64,000 bases of DNA from Pristionchus mayeri (lineage: Eukaryota > Nematoda > Chromadorea > Rhabditida > Neodiplogasteridae), in the NCBI GenBank assembly GCA_036245805.1, contig BTRK01000006.1, forward strand, positions 27,160,901 to 27,224,900, given 5' to 3'. Below are positions 22,504 to 33,744 of the stretch, one piece after another (the stretch's first letter is position 1; each line of letters starts with the position of its first letter). The notes under the pieces were generated by a model. That model had not been told where the DNA came from. It was given only the letters and a program-made list of their open reading frames with translations, and did not search any database. The translations under genes were made by a program, and so were the position numbers.

Positions 22504-23500
22504 TGGTGACTCTTCTCCTCCTCCTTCTCCTCCCCTCATCCCTCCTCTCTTCGATCACTATCTCCAAGTCTCTCCTTTTCTTCCCTTCATGTGCTCATCT
22601 CAACGGTACTTCATATGCTGATTGCGAGTCCACTATTCGATCCTCGGATGAACTACTTGCTAAACGAAGTAAGGTCGTCACCGAGAAAATTATAATGTTC
22701 CATGCCGATCTGTTTCGAGATATAAGAAGTGGTGTGATGAGAGGGTGAGTGGAAGAGCGTGGGAAGAGGGGGGGGGGGGTGGAAGCGAGGGGTGAAGGGG
22801 GGGGGGGGGGGGAGATCAATGACAAGTCTACAAAAACGTCTACCAAAGACAAAGGAAGCGTCTCCCCTCTCATCTCATTTGCATAAGCTTCCAATTGAGT
22901 CCTTCTAGATAGACGTATTCGTGGTGAGACACTTTAGAGTGCATGGTATCTCCTCTTCTTTCCAGCTGAGACACTGGAGGGTGTACTGTACACATCACAA
23001 CATTCCAGCTGACACTGTTGTCAACTACACATGCTTCCTGACTGCACTCTCACATGCCTCGAGAGATCCATTAATACTAATCTGGATAAGGGAAGTCGGC
23101 TGGAGATTCCCACCAAGTGCAAGAAGTACATTGTGAGTACTGTAAGATAGGCAATCGATATCCCCCTGATTCAGACTCAATCGATATCCCCCTGATTCAG
23201 GCTCAATCGATATCCCCTTATTCAGGCTCAATTCCAACATCGGAGACTCGTGCTCGGAGAGGTCGAAGAAGGAGGACGAGATGTCTCTACGAGTCGTCTC
23301 TCGCTGCTCAGAAGTGCTTCGTTGACTGTGTGAATCGACAACTGACAACTGACGACAGAGAGTGAGTACAGTACCCTCGATCCCTTCCCTTCGAGACTTC
23401 TCTCCACTCGAGGCACTACAGATATCGATACGACGTAGAGAAGGAGTGCTCTCACTACGACCTTCGGGAGATTGATGTGTGCGTCAATGTGAATGACTAA
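22504..23500 (+). CDS. Secreted Cys-rich protein, possibly T20D4.11-like (DUF19)
   Basis: The start at 22504 opens a clear signal peptide ([18 protein letters not shown]). Exon pieces follow at about 22504-22744, 22966-23130, 23228-23361 and 23423-23500 (stop TAA 23498-23500). Spaced cysteines include PSCAHLNGTSYADCE, NYTCFL, RCLYESSLAAQKCFVDCVN and EKECSHYDLREIDVCVN. This pattern suggests the nematode-expanded extracellular DUF19 family, but I cannot confirm it. Two exon joins do not close in phase, so the model is provisional. Poly-G runs near 22770-22780 and 22797-22812 lie in the first intron. Three near-identical copies of an 18-26 base word (CAATCGATATCCCC) occur at 23153-23220. Confidence 0.5.
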
Positions 23501-23786
23501 GTGATACTTCATTTCAATCATCTCTCCGCTTTTTAATATATATTAGTTGAACCGTCATCTGATCCTGATAAATTATTTGTGAAATATTTTCAGTGAAAAT
23601 GAATAGGTATATAATTTTATTAATTGAACGATGGAAGCATTATTATCAACTGTGTTGATAGACGTAACTGTGTTGTAGATAGGAATAAGAAGTTCCCAGA
23701 GGGAAGAGAGAGTCCGTCTCACAAGGAAGCGCATGTCTACAGGTCGGAGGGGAGGAAATGGCACGAAGAGGAAGAGAATGGAAACT

Positions 23787-23820
<34 letters not shown>

Positions 23821-24058
23821 ACCACTTGATTCCTCGGAATGAAACATGAGATGTTTCCAACAATGAACGAGAAAAGGATGAATATAAGTGAGAACTGCAT
23901 GGATGCCTCCATATCTGACTGTTTCATTCGTCTTGGACGATGAATGGATGGGAAAGAGAGAGAGGAAAGGGAAGTTGACTAAGTCTCCAGACGGAGGAGA
24001 AGAGAGACACTGCAATATTGATGACAAATCAACGAGTTTTCTCCTCGTTTGACATACA
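23501..24058. other. Intergenic region with GA microsatellite
   Basis: About 560 bases between convergent genes. It contains a (GA)n run at about 23792-23818. Frames here on both strands are GA/CT low complexity. Confidence 0.5.
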
Positions 24059-24535
24059 GTGCCGCTCAATCGCCTCCCTAACGGGCGAGTCGCGGCGAGT
24101 CGCCTAACGTCGCCTCAACTCTTATGCGGCCTAAACCACCTTCAAAGTTAATATTTTGGGGGTACTTTTTGGATGTGGGCTCTCTCGTCAATGCGAATCA
24201 ATCTGCGAAAACTGCTTTCGAAAATATTGATTTTGAGCTATGGACTGGTAATCATTCGAGTCTTTCTCCCCTCCCCTTTCCTCATTTCCCTACGACTCCG
24301 CTATTTCGAAAGTTGGAGATTTGGAATGAGGAAATGTAGGGAAATGAGGGGAGGGGAGGGGGGAGAGACTCGAATGAAAGCAGATTTCGCAGATTGATTC
24401 GTTTTGAAGAGAGAAGCCCACAGCCAAAAATGCCCCAAAAATATTCGCTTGAAGGTGGTATAGGCCGCATAAGAGTTGAGGCGACGTGAGGCGACTCGCG
24501 GCGCCTCGCCCGTTAGGGAGGCCATTGAGCGGTAC
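24059..24535. repeat. 477-bp palindromic MITE
   Basis: The left end GTGCCGCTCAATCGCCTCCC and the right end, complementary except for small differences, close a nearly full palindrome. The inner arms carry GGCGAGTCGC words and TTATGCGGCCTA. Mirrored frames (for example 24124-24339 and 24282-24470) are artefacts of the two arms. It lies just 3' of the mab-3-like gene. Confidence 0.75.
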
Positions 24536-24617
24536 CGTACTTCTCTCCCTCTCTCTCACAGGAGAGCACAGGGAATAAGGAGAGCGCACCCCGATTTGCA
24601 AACATTAGACTGGAGAT

Positions 24618-26374
24618 TCATCGGATACAACCGATGGTTAAATGGCACCCGAAGGGAGTATCTCCCCGATCCATACTGTACACTGCGAAGCAGTGCCAGG
24701 AAGAATGAGGAGGGGCTGCTACGCAGGTCATTCTAATGAGTACAAAGAGAAGGATGAGCGCAAGAGCAGCGATGGGATCGATGGAAGACGACGGATCGAG
24801 CATCCCCATCAGTTGCTGATACTGAAGGGCTTGTTGTGTGCATTGGGTGCAGATGGGAGCGACGACGTCCTCCTGAAAACAAGGATTACGGTAGGATCAC
24901 TTGGAAAGACTACGATAATTCCCCTCGGGAGCCATCTGGACGGAGGGATTACGGTAGTGGAAGAGGCTCCGTAATGTCTCCCTTGAGAGAGAAGAGAGAG
25001 AAGGAAGAAACGATAGAAATGTTTGACGAGAGAGAGGAAGTCAACGGGAAACAATCGCAATTATAATCAATGAAATGGAGAAACGATAGACGAAGAACGG
25101 AAAGAGAGACTGGAAGCAATTTGGAGACTCGATGGGGAAATGATTCGAAGAATGGTTGGTGTCTCACCAGAAGAATGGCTCGTTGGTGGAGAGGGGACAC
25201 TACTCTCACTCATCAACAACTTCTCCTTCTTCTGTTTCCTCCTCAATTTGATCTGATCTGCCATCAACTTCTGTCTTTCCACCACTACCTGCAAGGGGAA
25301 TCAATCAAGAGGGATTCCTTGCCATTCCTTCACCGACCATGCACTTGGCACAGTTGCACTCCTTGAAGGGGCAGTTCCTCTTGTGGCCTTTCAGTCTATT
25401 CGATGTGTTGTGTTGTGCACATCTCTGACAGTTCGGTCGCCGTTCCTGAATGATCTCCCCCTCTCCTCCCCTCTCACCCCTCTTCTGATATACCTCCTTC
25501 TCTTCTCTTCTAACCCCTCATAATCTCTCTCTTGCTAATCCCTCATTCCAAACAAAAGGGAGGATATTACAGTAATGGTCGAATGGGTGGTCTCTCCTTT
25601 CCCCCTTGGCTAATGCTCCATGGTCATTTCACTTTTCTTTTTGAGTGTTCGAGAGATTCGATGACCTTTGCCAAGGATGAAAAGAATGAATAGTGAAAGG
25701 ACAAAGGGTGAAATCGAGATGGAAATGAGGCCTATCATCCCACTTCCCATGCTGCTAGCAACTACTCAGACATACAGAAACCCTATCACAGAAAATCAAT
25801 ACAAATTGCCACTTCTAGTAATGAAAATAGAATTTTGAATAAAATAAAAATGATCCGCCTCTACTCTCTTTTGTCTCTTGATGAACTTACCTTTGATATT
25901 TGTGGAAGTGTCATCAGAAGAAGTGAAGGAGGAGAGGAGAGGAGAGGAGAGGGCAAGAGAGGGAATTCGAGGGAGGGGGAGACATTAGAGAGGTCGAATC
26001 AATTCATAGGGAGGAGCATTCTCAGGAGAGATCGAAGTCTCCTGACGAAGGAGCGAATTCAATTCACGTCGACGACAGATCATCTGAATGGGAAGAGTGA
26101 AGAGAGAAGAGAGAGAGGAAGAGATCGTCCATACTCGCCTCGCAATCAGCACACACACAAAATCGAAAGGCGCATTCCGTCTTGTGGTTCTTACGCTTGA
26201 AACGAAGACCATGATTGAGGACATCTGAAGGACCGAAGATGACTGCATTCCCCCTTCCCCCCTTCCCCCCCCCCCCCCCCCACAGAAGTAGACCCACCTC
26301 TGACAGTAGTAGACCCGTTTCTCGTTAGACGAGGGAGAGGAGAAAAGTTCAGGAAGAATCTCCTCGATGTTCAT
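24618..26374 (-). CDS. mab-3: MAB-3-like transcription factor with two DM domains
   Basis: Two DM zinc-binding domains are encoded in order. The first is split over 26298-26374 (start MNIEEILPELF, then VYYCQR), 26139-26224 (LNHGLRFKRKNHKTECAF, CVCADCE) and an exon from 26093 (MICRRRELNSLLRQ). The second is at 25338-25484 (RRPNCQRCAQHN, LKGHKRNCPFKECNCAKCM) and from 25287 (VVVERQKLMADQIKLRRKQ). The CQRC-LNHG start, the RRxLNxLL helix and the second-domain helix AAQIKLRR-type end are the C. elegans MAB-3 layout. MAB-3 directs male sexual differentiation and represses vitellogenin. Problems: one extra base at the 26224 junction, a GC-AG intron after 26139, and an in-frame TAA near 25973 between the domains. 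The C-terminal part (EDVVAPICTQCTQQAL, ending 24618) is less certain. Confidence 0.8.
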
Positions 26375-28839
26375 TGTGAGTTGGACTGAAACAATGGGAG
26401 GATTCTTAGAGGAACGAAAGAGAGAAGAGAGAATGGGGACTACGGTATGACTCCGCCCACTTCGTCATGTTTCATTGGATGAGGGATTATGGATGGAGAA
26501 GGCAGAAGAAGGAGGGGGGGGGGAGGAGGAAGAGGAGGGGGAGGAGGAAGGGGAAAGGGCAGAGATGGAAGGAGAAAAAGGGTCATATTGAGAGAAGATT
26601 TCCATATGTGGACTGGAAAGAGAAGATATTGAATGATGAAATAGAGAAGAGGAAGAAAAAAGATGGAGAAAAAGTGATTAATTGAAGTGAGACTATATGA
26701 CTAACAAGTACAGTAGGTACAGTAGGATGAATACGAGTGATGGGCCATGGGGAAAGAAGAGTTATTAATAACATCATCACGAAATATTAGATACTCGACT
26801 CCTTCCATTTCCAAAAAAGATATCTAACTTCCGAACAAGGACAACCACGACTTTTAAAATTTCGTATTCTAAGAGACCCCAAAAAAAACAAAAAAAATCT
26901 AAACTTCTTCGGTGCCACTCGTTGGCCGTTCTAATTTCACCGACATGTACTATAGAAATTATAAATAATAAAAAGAGCTCTGATGTATGGCTATAGGTCT
27001 TGAACAATCGAATAAAATATTTGATAGTGTGAAAGTAGATAAGAGTGAGAAGGATGAGGAGAAGAAACGTCAGAAAGGAATGGAGAAAGGATTCGAAGGA
27101 CGATTGGAAAAAAGTGAAAAGAAGAGCAATAAATAAATCGAGCGAATTACGAAAAAAGTGAGATAGACCACACAGGCGACATTGGAACGCAGATGGTAGA
27201 GAAGAGAGGGAGAGGGAGAGGGAGAGGGAGGGGAGGAAGGAGAAGGAGAAGGAGGAGGGAGATCTACCGGAGGATGGAAGAAAGAGTCAATTGGTGATGG
27301 GAGGGGGAAAGATTTCACTCTCAAATTGGAACGGCATGCAATGGGAGGTTAGAATGAGAAAGAGAGAAGGGACTTCAGAAGATGTAGAGGGGAATGGACT
27401 TCCACTGAGGACAAGAATCCTTCACCAAGATTACCTATCTCATCTCTCCCATTATTGCGACACTTCTAATGAGTCCCGAATGAAATGAGGGGTGAGTTCT
27501 CCCAATTGTTCCCTCCAATCAATTAGAGACATTCATTCTCATAAAGAAATGAAGTTTGTATAGCGAGAGATTGTATCTGTCTCTCTTTTTTCAATGTATC
27601 AACTGAGAGAGAAGAGGGGAGGTCATCTACATGAGTGAAGAATTGAGAAATATGATAACATAGTAAGAATGAACCATTATTTGTGCATACACCATACATT
27701 ATATTGTACATTGAGAAAGCATTTGAGTTTTTGAAGAAAATAATTGTAATTTGAAGAAAATTAATGATTAATTGATGAGGAATATGGGAAGAATAAGTTG
27801 GAGAATTGAGGAGTATCTCTTCTCTTCTCTTCTGATCTAGAAATTGTCGAGGGAAGAATAGAGATCCTCCTCTTCTAGTAAAAAGAGGTGGCTCCGATTG
27901 AAGATAGATGAAGAGACAATGGATGATAAGTGGAGGTCCATCTCTCTCTCTTTCCATCTCATCCTCACTGAGAGGGGGGGGTGATAGGTATGGACACTGA
28001 ATGGTACGAGGTTCCTTCTGAGGTCGTCTTCCTACGAGGGCGGAGCTTCGTGTGTGGTCAATAGAGGAGAAATCCCATAATAAAGTGTACAGCTGACATG
28101 AATCGACCTCACTTTTGCATAGCCCATTCTCACTTCTCTGCCTCACATTGAGATCACAAAAGAATTCCGCGCCCTTCTCCTTTTTTCTGTCATTTTTTGG
28201 ACGAGAGAAGGCCAAAGGGAAAGATACAGAGAAGATAAGGAAGACCACCCGTCAAAATGGAAGTGAAGGAAGGAAGGCAGACAGACGATGAATCGAACCC
28301 TTCTATTCCCCTCTTGGTGGATATCCCTCCATCTGTGATATTTCATTCCCAATCACTTCCCCTCCTCTCTCTTCGACTCACTCTCATTACGTGTCATCCA
28401 TTCCACTTTTGCACCGTCATCGTCAAAAGCAATGAAGAGACTTCGGGATTCAATCCTCGTCCTCCCCCTCCATCCTCCACCTCCCTCCCCACCCCCCCCC
28501 CCCCCCCCACCTCTACCTCTCTGCCCCCTCTAGCCCTCTCTTCCTCTCTGAAACTGCCTCAATTACATCAAAAGCACACCTCGGAAACACTAAAATGTTG
28601 AGAGGAGAGGAGGCAGTGCAAAAAAGAGAGAAGGGAATGGAGATGGAGGTAATAGAAGTCTATGAGATGGAGATGAGATGTAGTCGAAGAGTCTTTAATA
28701 ACATCTAGAGGATATCATCCTCAAAATTAAAAAAACCCCATTACAGTGATATTTTTTTATCAATAATTATTAGAATAAAGAATTGTTGTACAATAGTTAT
28801 AATATTTGATGATAAGGACTGATCTCTCGGATGACTCTA
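26375..28839. other. 2.5-kb intergenic region, low complexity
   Basis: G/A-rich blocks (26505-26580, 27200-27260) and AT-rich stretches alternate, with a C14 run at 28495-28508. A 241-residue open frame on the minus strand (27523-28248) and several shorter ones show no recognisable domain and follow the purine/pyrimidine bias. The mab-3-like promoter should lie just above 26374. I support no gene here. Confidence 0.45.
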
Positions 28840-30492
28840 TCAATGATTGGCGATCTCCTTCGATTTCCTCCATTTTGCGAGAATGAGAAAGAAGATAGCG
28901 AGAAGGGAGAAGGAGAGGAGAAGAAGGGAGAAGAGAGAAACATCTGCCATCCAGAGATACAAATCAAGGGAAGATTCTGAAGAAGGAATCTCCTTCCAAG
29001 GGACACTCACTCACTCACCCCCTTCGACTATGTACTGGAGAGAGATAGTAGAGCACTTGGGGGGAGAATCATTCCATCTTCTATTCCTTCTCAATATCGA
29101 GGAGGAACAGTTTATCTGCAAAGGGAGGCACGGAATGAAACTCACTTGGGGTCGCCCCCCCTCCCCCTCCCCTCCTGCACACTCACGGGTCTGCAGTTGC
29201 CCTCGCATGCTTCTACTTCACATGCAATCTCCACTCTCTCTCCCGAGTGGAACTTGAATGCACTGGAAGGAGTACTGTAGTGAATGTGAATCGATCTTCT
29301 CACCGAAGTGGAATGAGTGAATCCGTCCTTGTCCTTGAGATGGGACCTCTGACAATGTCGAGTGAAACTCCAGTAGACGGGCATCTCAAAGAGGTATCTC
29401 TCCTCTCAATTCATCCAATCAAGGGGAATATCAATCTCATGTATAAATGTCTATCAATCGTGCCAGGGACGGGGAGAGGGAATGAAGAGAGGGAGGCACA
29501 CCAAGACCCTCTCTCTTGCTCTTTCTTCAGCCAACGCAAACGACACTTGTACTCTCTATCGAGGCTCTCCTCGAGACCTCCATTACACGATAGGGATGGC
29601 TATAGTGTATGGGTCTCTCCCCCTCCTTCCCTCTCTTCCATTCCCTTCCTCCTTCTCCTCACCCGCTCTCGATGATATCAATTCTCTCAGTCTTCTTCTC
29701 ATTCACTGCAGTGCACGAGTTGACATTGAATTCTCGTTGTTTGGATGCAGTGAAGACCAGTTGGATGGGCTGTCCCACCACCACTTTCCTGTGAGTGAGA
29801 GGAGCAGAGAGAACGCCGTCTTCCTCCCTCGACTTCAATTCCATCCTCAACTCGTTGCCCACGCTGATCTTCCCCTTCATCGCCAGTCCATTGTAGTTGT
29901 TCTCTCTGATCTCATCCATGGGAGGGGGAGGGGGGGGGGAGGGGGGGGGGAGGGGGGAGGGGGAGAGGGGGGGGACATGACCTACCCCATCTTGAGAATA
30001 CTCGATACTGTAGTGGAGTGTGCATTGGAGTAATCACATGCAACTCGATACAGAGAATCCTTCTTGGTAACCAAACGAGAGACCCGAATCACTCTTCACC
30101 ACTACATCGAATGAATACACAAAGTCCTGAAGAAAAAGATTATATTAGAGATCAAAGATCAAGAACATCACAAACATTTTGTTCACTCCGCATTTCTGCC
30201 ATTCGTCCAATCGAACCTCGAGAATTCGTTGATTCGAATTGGATCGAGTCGATTTTGCAATAGGGATGATCTATCTTTGACGAATACTTCTCTCATCTCG
30301 ATCCATGAGAAGTCACCTACAATGAGAAAATGAGAGCAGAAAAAGAGACAAATGAATGATGAGTTATCATTGGCCTCACTATTATTCTGATCGCATCCAT
30401 CATACAGACTGTCTTCACTTCGAGTGCCCCCTCCGGAGGAGAAATACTCTTACTCGAGGGAATCTTCTTCTTAGTTTCTCAAGAAGGGATCT

Positions 30493-30544
<52 letters not shown>

Positions 30545-32577
30545 ACCTTATCTTTCTTCCTTCTACTCTCTCCTTTCTTCCCTCCTCTTCCCTTCCCTTT
30601 CCGAGACAGAAGTTCAGCAGTGACTGAAGTTGAAACTGTGGGTGGCATCATTCAATTCAGTGGATATTCATTCAAACGAGTGATACCGTACTCTGATCTC
30701 CCAACTTCTCAATGAATTCTTTGTCCGTGTCGAAAGTGACCATATTGAGTGCGAGAAATGAGCAGTTTCCTTCAACCTCCAATCATTCATAATTAGATGG
30801 GAGTGGGGAGGGACCGCCCACTCTCTCCACTTTTCCTCCCTCGAACACTGAGCACATCTGCAGTGCTTCATCGTACGAGACGGCGTCACAACTGAGGAAG
30901 ACTTCTCTTCTCCCATTTATTCATCCTTTTCTCGACCTCTTCGTGGGATGGGTAATACACAACTGCATACACTCCACCATTCCGATCCCAGTCACGTTTA
31001 TCGCCTGTCCTCTCCCGCAAAATCGACTTTCTTCGTAGAGAACTGCTTCACCATCTTGAAAAATAGCAAAATCAGCCTATTAGGGGGGGGGGGGTCGAAC
31101 CCCTGGCATTCAGATTAAAAGTCTGACGCTCAGCCAACTGAGCTAACGAGGCTCTTTGGTTCGAACACTTGTTGTTACAATGTCGAAGCTAAAGATATAA
31201 CAAAATACCAAATTCAGTATTGTCGTGATTAGTGCAGTATCTCGTGATGGTAGGAGCGAGTGGAGAGGTCGAGAAGAAGTGAGACATTCGGAATCGGAGA
31301 GAGCGTAGCCAAATCGACATTGAGGATCATGGAGACAACGAGTGAGACAGACTACTCGTTCACTAAGGGGAGAGGAGGCACGAGCAGTGTAGATGGAAGA
31401 GAGAGGGAGACAAGGTAGAGAAGGAGGGGAACACAGGGAGGAATAGATCTGAGAGTAGCAATCGATGGAGAAGAGAGGGAATGACCTACTTGGAAGTGCT
31501 CATCGACGAAGTTGAGAGGTTGAGAGGAGGGAGAAGAAGAGACGATGAAACATTCTTTGTAGTGGGAAGAGAAGAGTACTGCCGACATGAGGAACAGTGA
31601 GAGAGACACTGAAATGAGAGAAGGGAAAGTTATGTCGACTCGGTTACGGTATGTATACCTCCTCCAATCCTGTGGATCCATTGTACAACTTCGCCTCTCC
31701 GTAGATGGGAATAGAGGGGGTTTGAGATCGAAATGATCCAAATGAAGGGGAACAATCACCTCAAGGGAATCTCTCCTCGAGAGATCAATCACGTCTCATC
31801 TCACGCAACATTACCCATTCGGGACACTCGCCCTTCCTTCTCACATCAGAAAGTGAGATAGATTCGAATTTGTGAGTACTCTGATTGATCTCCCTTTCTC
31901 TCTTCCTCTCTACCTTTCTTGATTCTCTCTTCTACTGACCCTTTGGAATAGGAGAAGTTACTCTTGCGAAGGTGACATTGAATCCATCGACAATCTGGGA
32001 GAGGATCCGGTCCCTCTCTTGATTCAATCGAGAGACCAGACAATCGAGACTATCCGAGAAGTATTGACATGCACTTAGAGATCAAAGATCATTCTCGTCT
32101 CTCTCCTCTCACACCTGCACTCATTGTCATTGGCACATCGAATGATGCATTGATCGAGAGAAGGAGAAGAGACGATCGAGGGCTTCCCAATCAGGAATAA
32201 CCATCTGGAGAAGCAGATTGATAGATCGAAGGATGGGAGAGACCTGCGAAGGAGAGAGAGAGAGGGGAGGGGAGGGTGGGAGGGGGAGTGACCTACCTGA
32301 CACACACTTCTTAGCTGCGAAGGTACTGTGGATAGATATGGAGGGAGAGGAGAGGAGGAGGCAATAGTCATCCTTCAGTAGGACTCCTGGGAAGGGATGA
32401 GAAAGGAGAGGAAGGAGAGACTCGCCCACCTTCACAGTCACTCCTCGCACACTCATTGAAACACTCGAGAGACGGAGTAGAGACATTCGAAGGATACGGT
32501 AGATGGAAGAGGGCCTTCTCACGTCCCGAACAGATGAGAGCAGAGGAGTACTGTAGGAGGAGAGCAAGTAGTATCAT
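28840..32577 (-). CDS. PAN/Apple-domain and ZP-domain transmembrane matrix protein
   Basis: The start at 32577 gives a signal peptide (MILLALLLQYSSALIC). Several Cys-patterned PAN/Apple modules follow: SLECFNECARSDCE, DQCIIRCANDNEC with SACQYFSDSLDCLV, GLEECLSHC with SSHYKECFIV, CLTRCLHDPQCRFGYALSDSECL, MVECMQLC with LSCDAVSYDEALQMCSVF. A ZP module then begins (LEVRLDEWQKCGV, VYSFDVVVKSDSG, LVTKKDSLYRVACDYS, GKISVGNELRMEL, VGQPIQLVFTASKQREFNVN, ERVEIACEVEACEGNC). The last exon encodes a membrane span (SLLAIFFLILAKWRKSKEIANH, stop at 28840). This order matches nematode NOAH/LET-653-type apical extracellular matrix proteins that shape cuticle and narrow tubes. Frame slips occur near 30085 and 31585. 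A tRNA-Lys-like sequence lies in an intron. Confidence 0.82.
31075..31152 (-). tRNA. tRNA-Lys(TTT)-like sequence with expanded C run, intronic
   Basis: Read on the minus strand from 31152: acceptor 5' strand GCCTCGT, D-stem GCTC/GAGC with AGTTGGCT loop, anticodon stem TCAGA/TCTGA around CTTTTAA (anticodon TTT, Lys), and T-loop start GGGGTTCGACC. Twelve C follow where four or five are expected, and the 3' acceptor strand AATAGGC pairs with only five of seven bases of the 5' strand. It is either a tRNA pseudogene or a functional tRNA distorted by a homopolymer error. It is in an intron of, and on the same strand as, the PAN/ZP gene. Confidence 0.7.
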
Positions 32578-33744
32578 GGTAGAGATGAGTGATGGAATTG
32601 ATCCGGCTATCTATGGATCCTCCCCCTTTCGAGTCCAATCCACATTGGGGAGAATGATGACCCCTGAAGGAATGAGATTCCTCCCTTTCTATTTGATCTC
32701 TTTCTTCCATTGCATCGAGAATGTGAGAAGGACGTTCAACTTTCTCTTCTTTTACAATAATGAGAACAGAACAAGAAACAGAAGTATCGTACGTCGTGGA
32801 AATATACGAACGAATACTGTCCAATTTCAAAAATATTGTATCTCATTTCGTATATCTTTCTCGCTTATTTTTTCACAACTTATGTTTTTTTCATTTTTTT
32901 TTCACATACGTTTTTCATAAATGCCATAGATGATAACCACTCACTCACTAGTTAGGCTTCTTCTGCGGAGAAAAAGTATGTATAATCTGTCTGTTGTGAT
33001 TTTGTGTCATTAATTCTCGTGTCGTCTCTCTTTTTTATGACGAAATTTCGGATTTTAATTTCGATGAATTCTTTGAAACTAGACTTTATCGTTGGCCGGT
33101 TGTAAAATATTCATGGATAACACCCCCTGAACAAAGTTGAAAAAATCAGATTACTACTAACAAGTAGGATCAAGTAGAGAACACATCGTAACAACATTTT
33201 ACAAGGGCGGAATCGGAACAACTTTTTTCCTTCTACTCTAATTCGATATCACCGTAAGCACTCGAATAAAAAAAGTAAAAGGTAAAGGTGCAGCCACGTC
33301 AAGCGATTTACAGTCGTGAACGACTACGCTAGGTGGTGTAGTGCGGTGAGGCGACTACTCGAATATTAACTGATTATTTGTGTTCTTAGCCCACCGACTG
33401 ATCCATCCTGCCAACTGGACAGTCCTCAATGGGGTTGGCTACTCTGTCTAATGTGTTCTGTACTTGATCCTACTCACAAGTTCGAGAGGGGGGGGAGGGG
33501 ACAGGTTGGCTGGTTCACTTTCCCTCTCTGAGACTCATCCATTCAAGCTTCTCTCTCAGTCTCACCGCAGTCTCCCCTGCCAATCTCTTCTCTCTCAATC
33601 CTTTCCTATCCAAACGTGTTCTCCCTCGTATCACTACGCTTTCCCTTTCTTGCCTTGTCTTCCATTTATCTTTTGCTGCTTTAACTTTTTGAGTAATCTT
33701 TCCATTCTCTCTTCCTATTCTCTTTCCCCATTAATTCATTCCAG
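32578..33744. promoter_or_regulatory. Divergent intergenic region with a small inverted-repeat element
   Basis: This 1.2-kb stretch separates the divergent PAN/ZP and CRAL-TRIO genes. At about 33157-33190 (AAGTAGGATCAAGTAGAGAA) and 33445-33480 (its complement) are arms of a MITE-like element of about 325 bases. Positions 33500-33744 are C/T-rich and end in TTCATTCCAG directly before the downstream ATG, which could serve as a spliced-leader acceptor (inferred). Confidence 0.5.

Noticed and set aside
23153..23220. Three tandem copies of a 26-base word resembling a CRISPR array
   Set aside because: There are no distinct spacers, only three units, and the genome is eukaryotic; it is a short tandem repeat in the secreted-protein gene.
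26467..26685. 72-residue Lys/Arg/Gly-rich frame
   Set aside because: Purine-rich low complexity with no homology signal or splice support.
27523..28248. 241-codon minus-strand open frame
   Set aside because: No domain, no signal peptide with convincing follow-up, composition follows the local purine/pyrimidine bias, and no splice-phase support.
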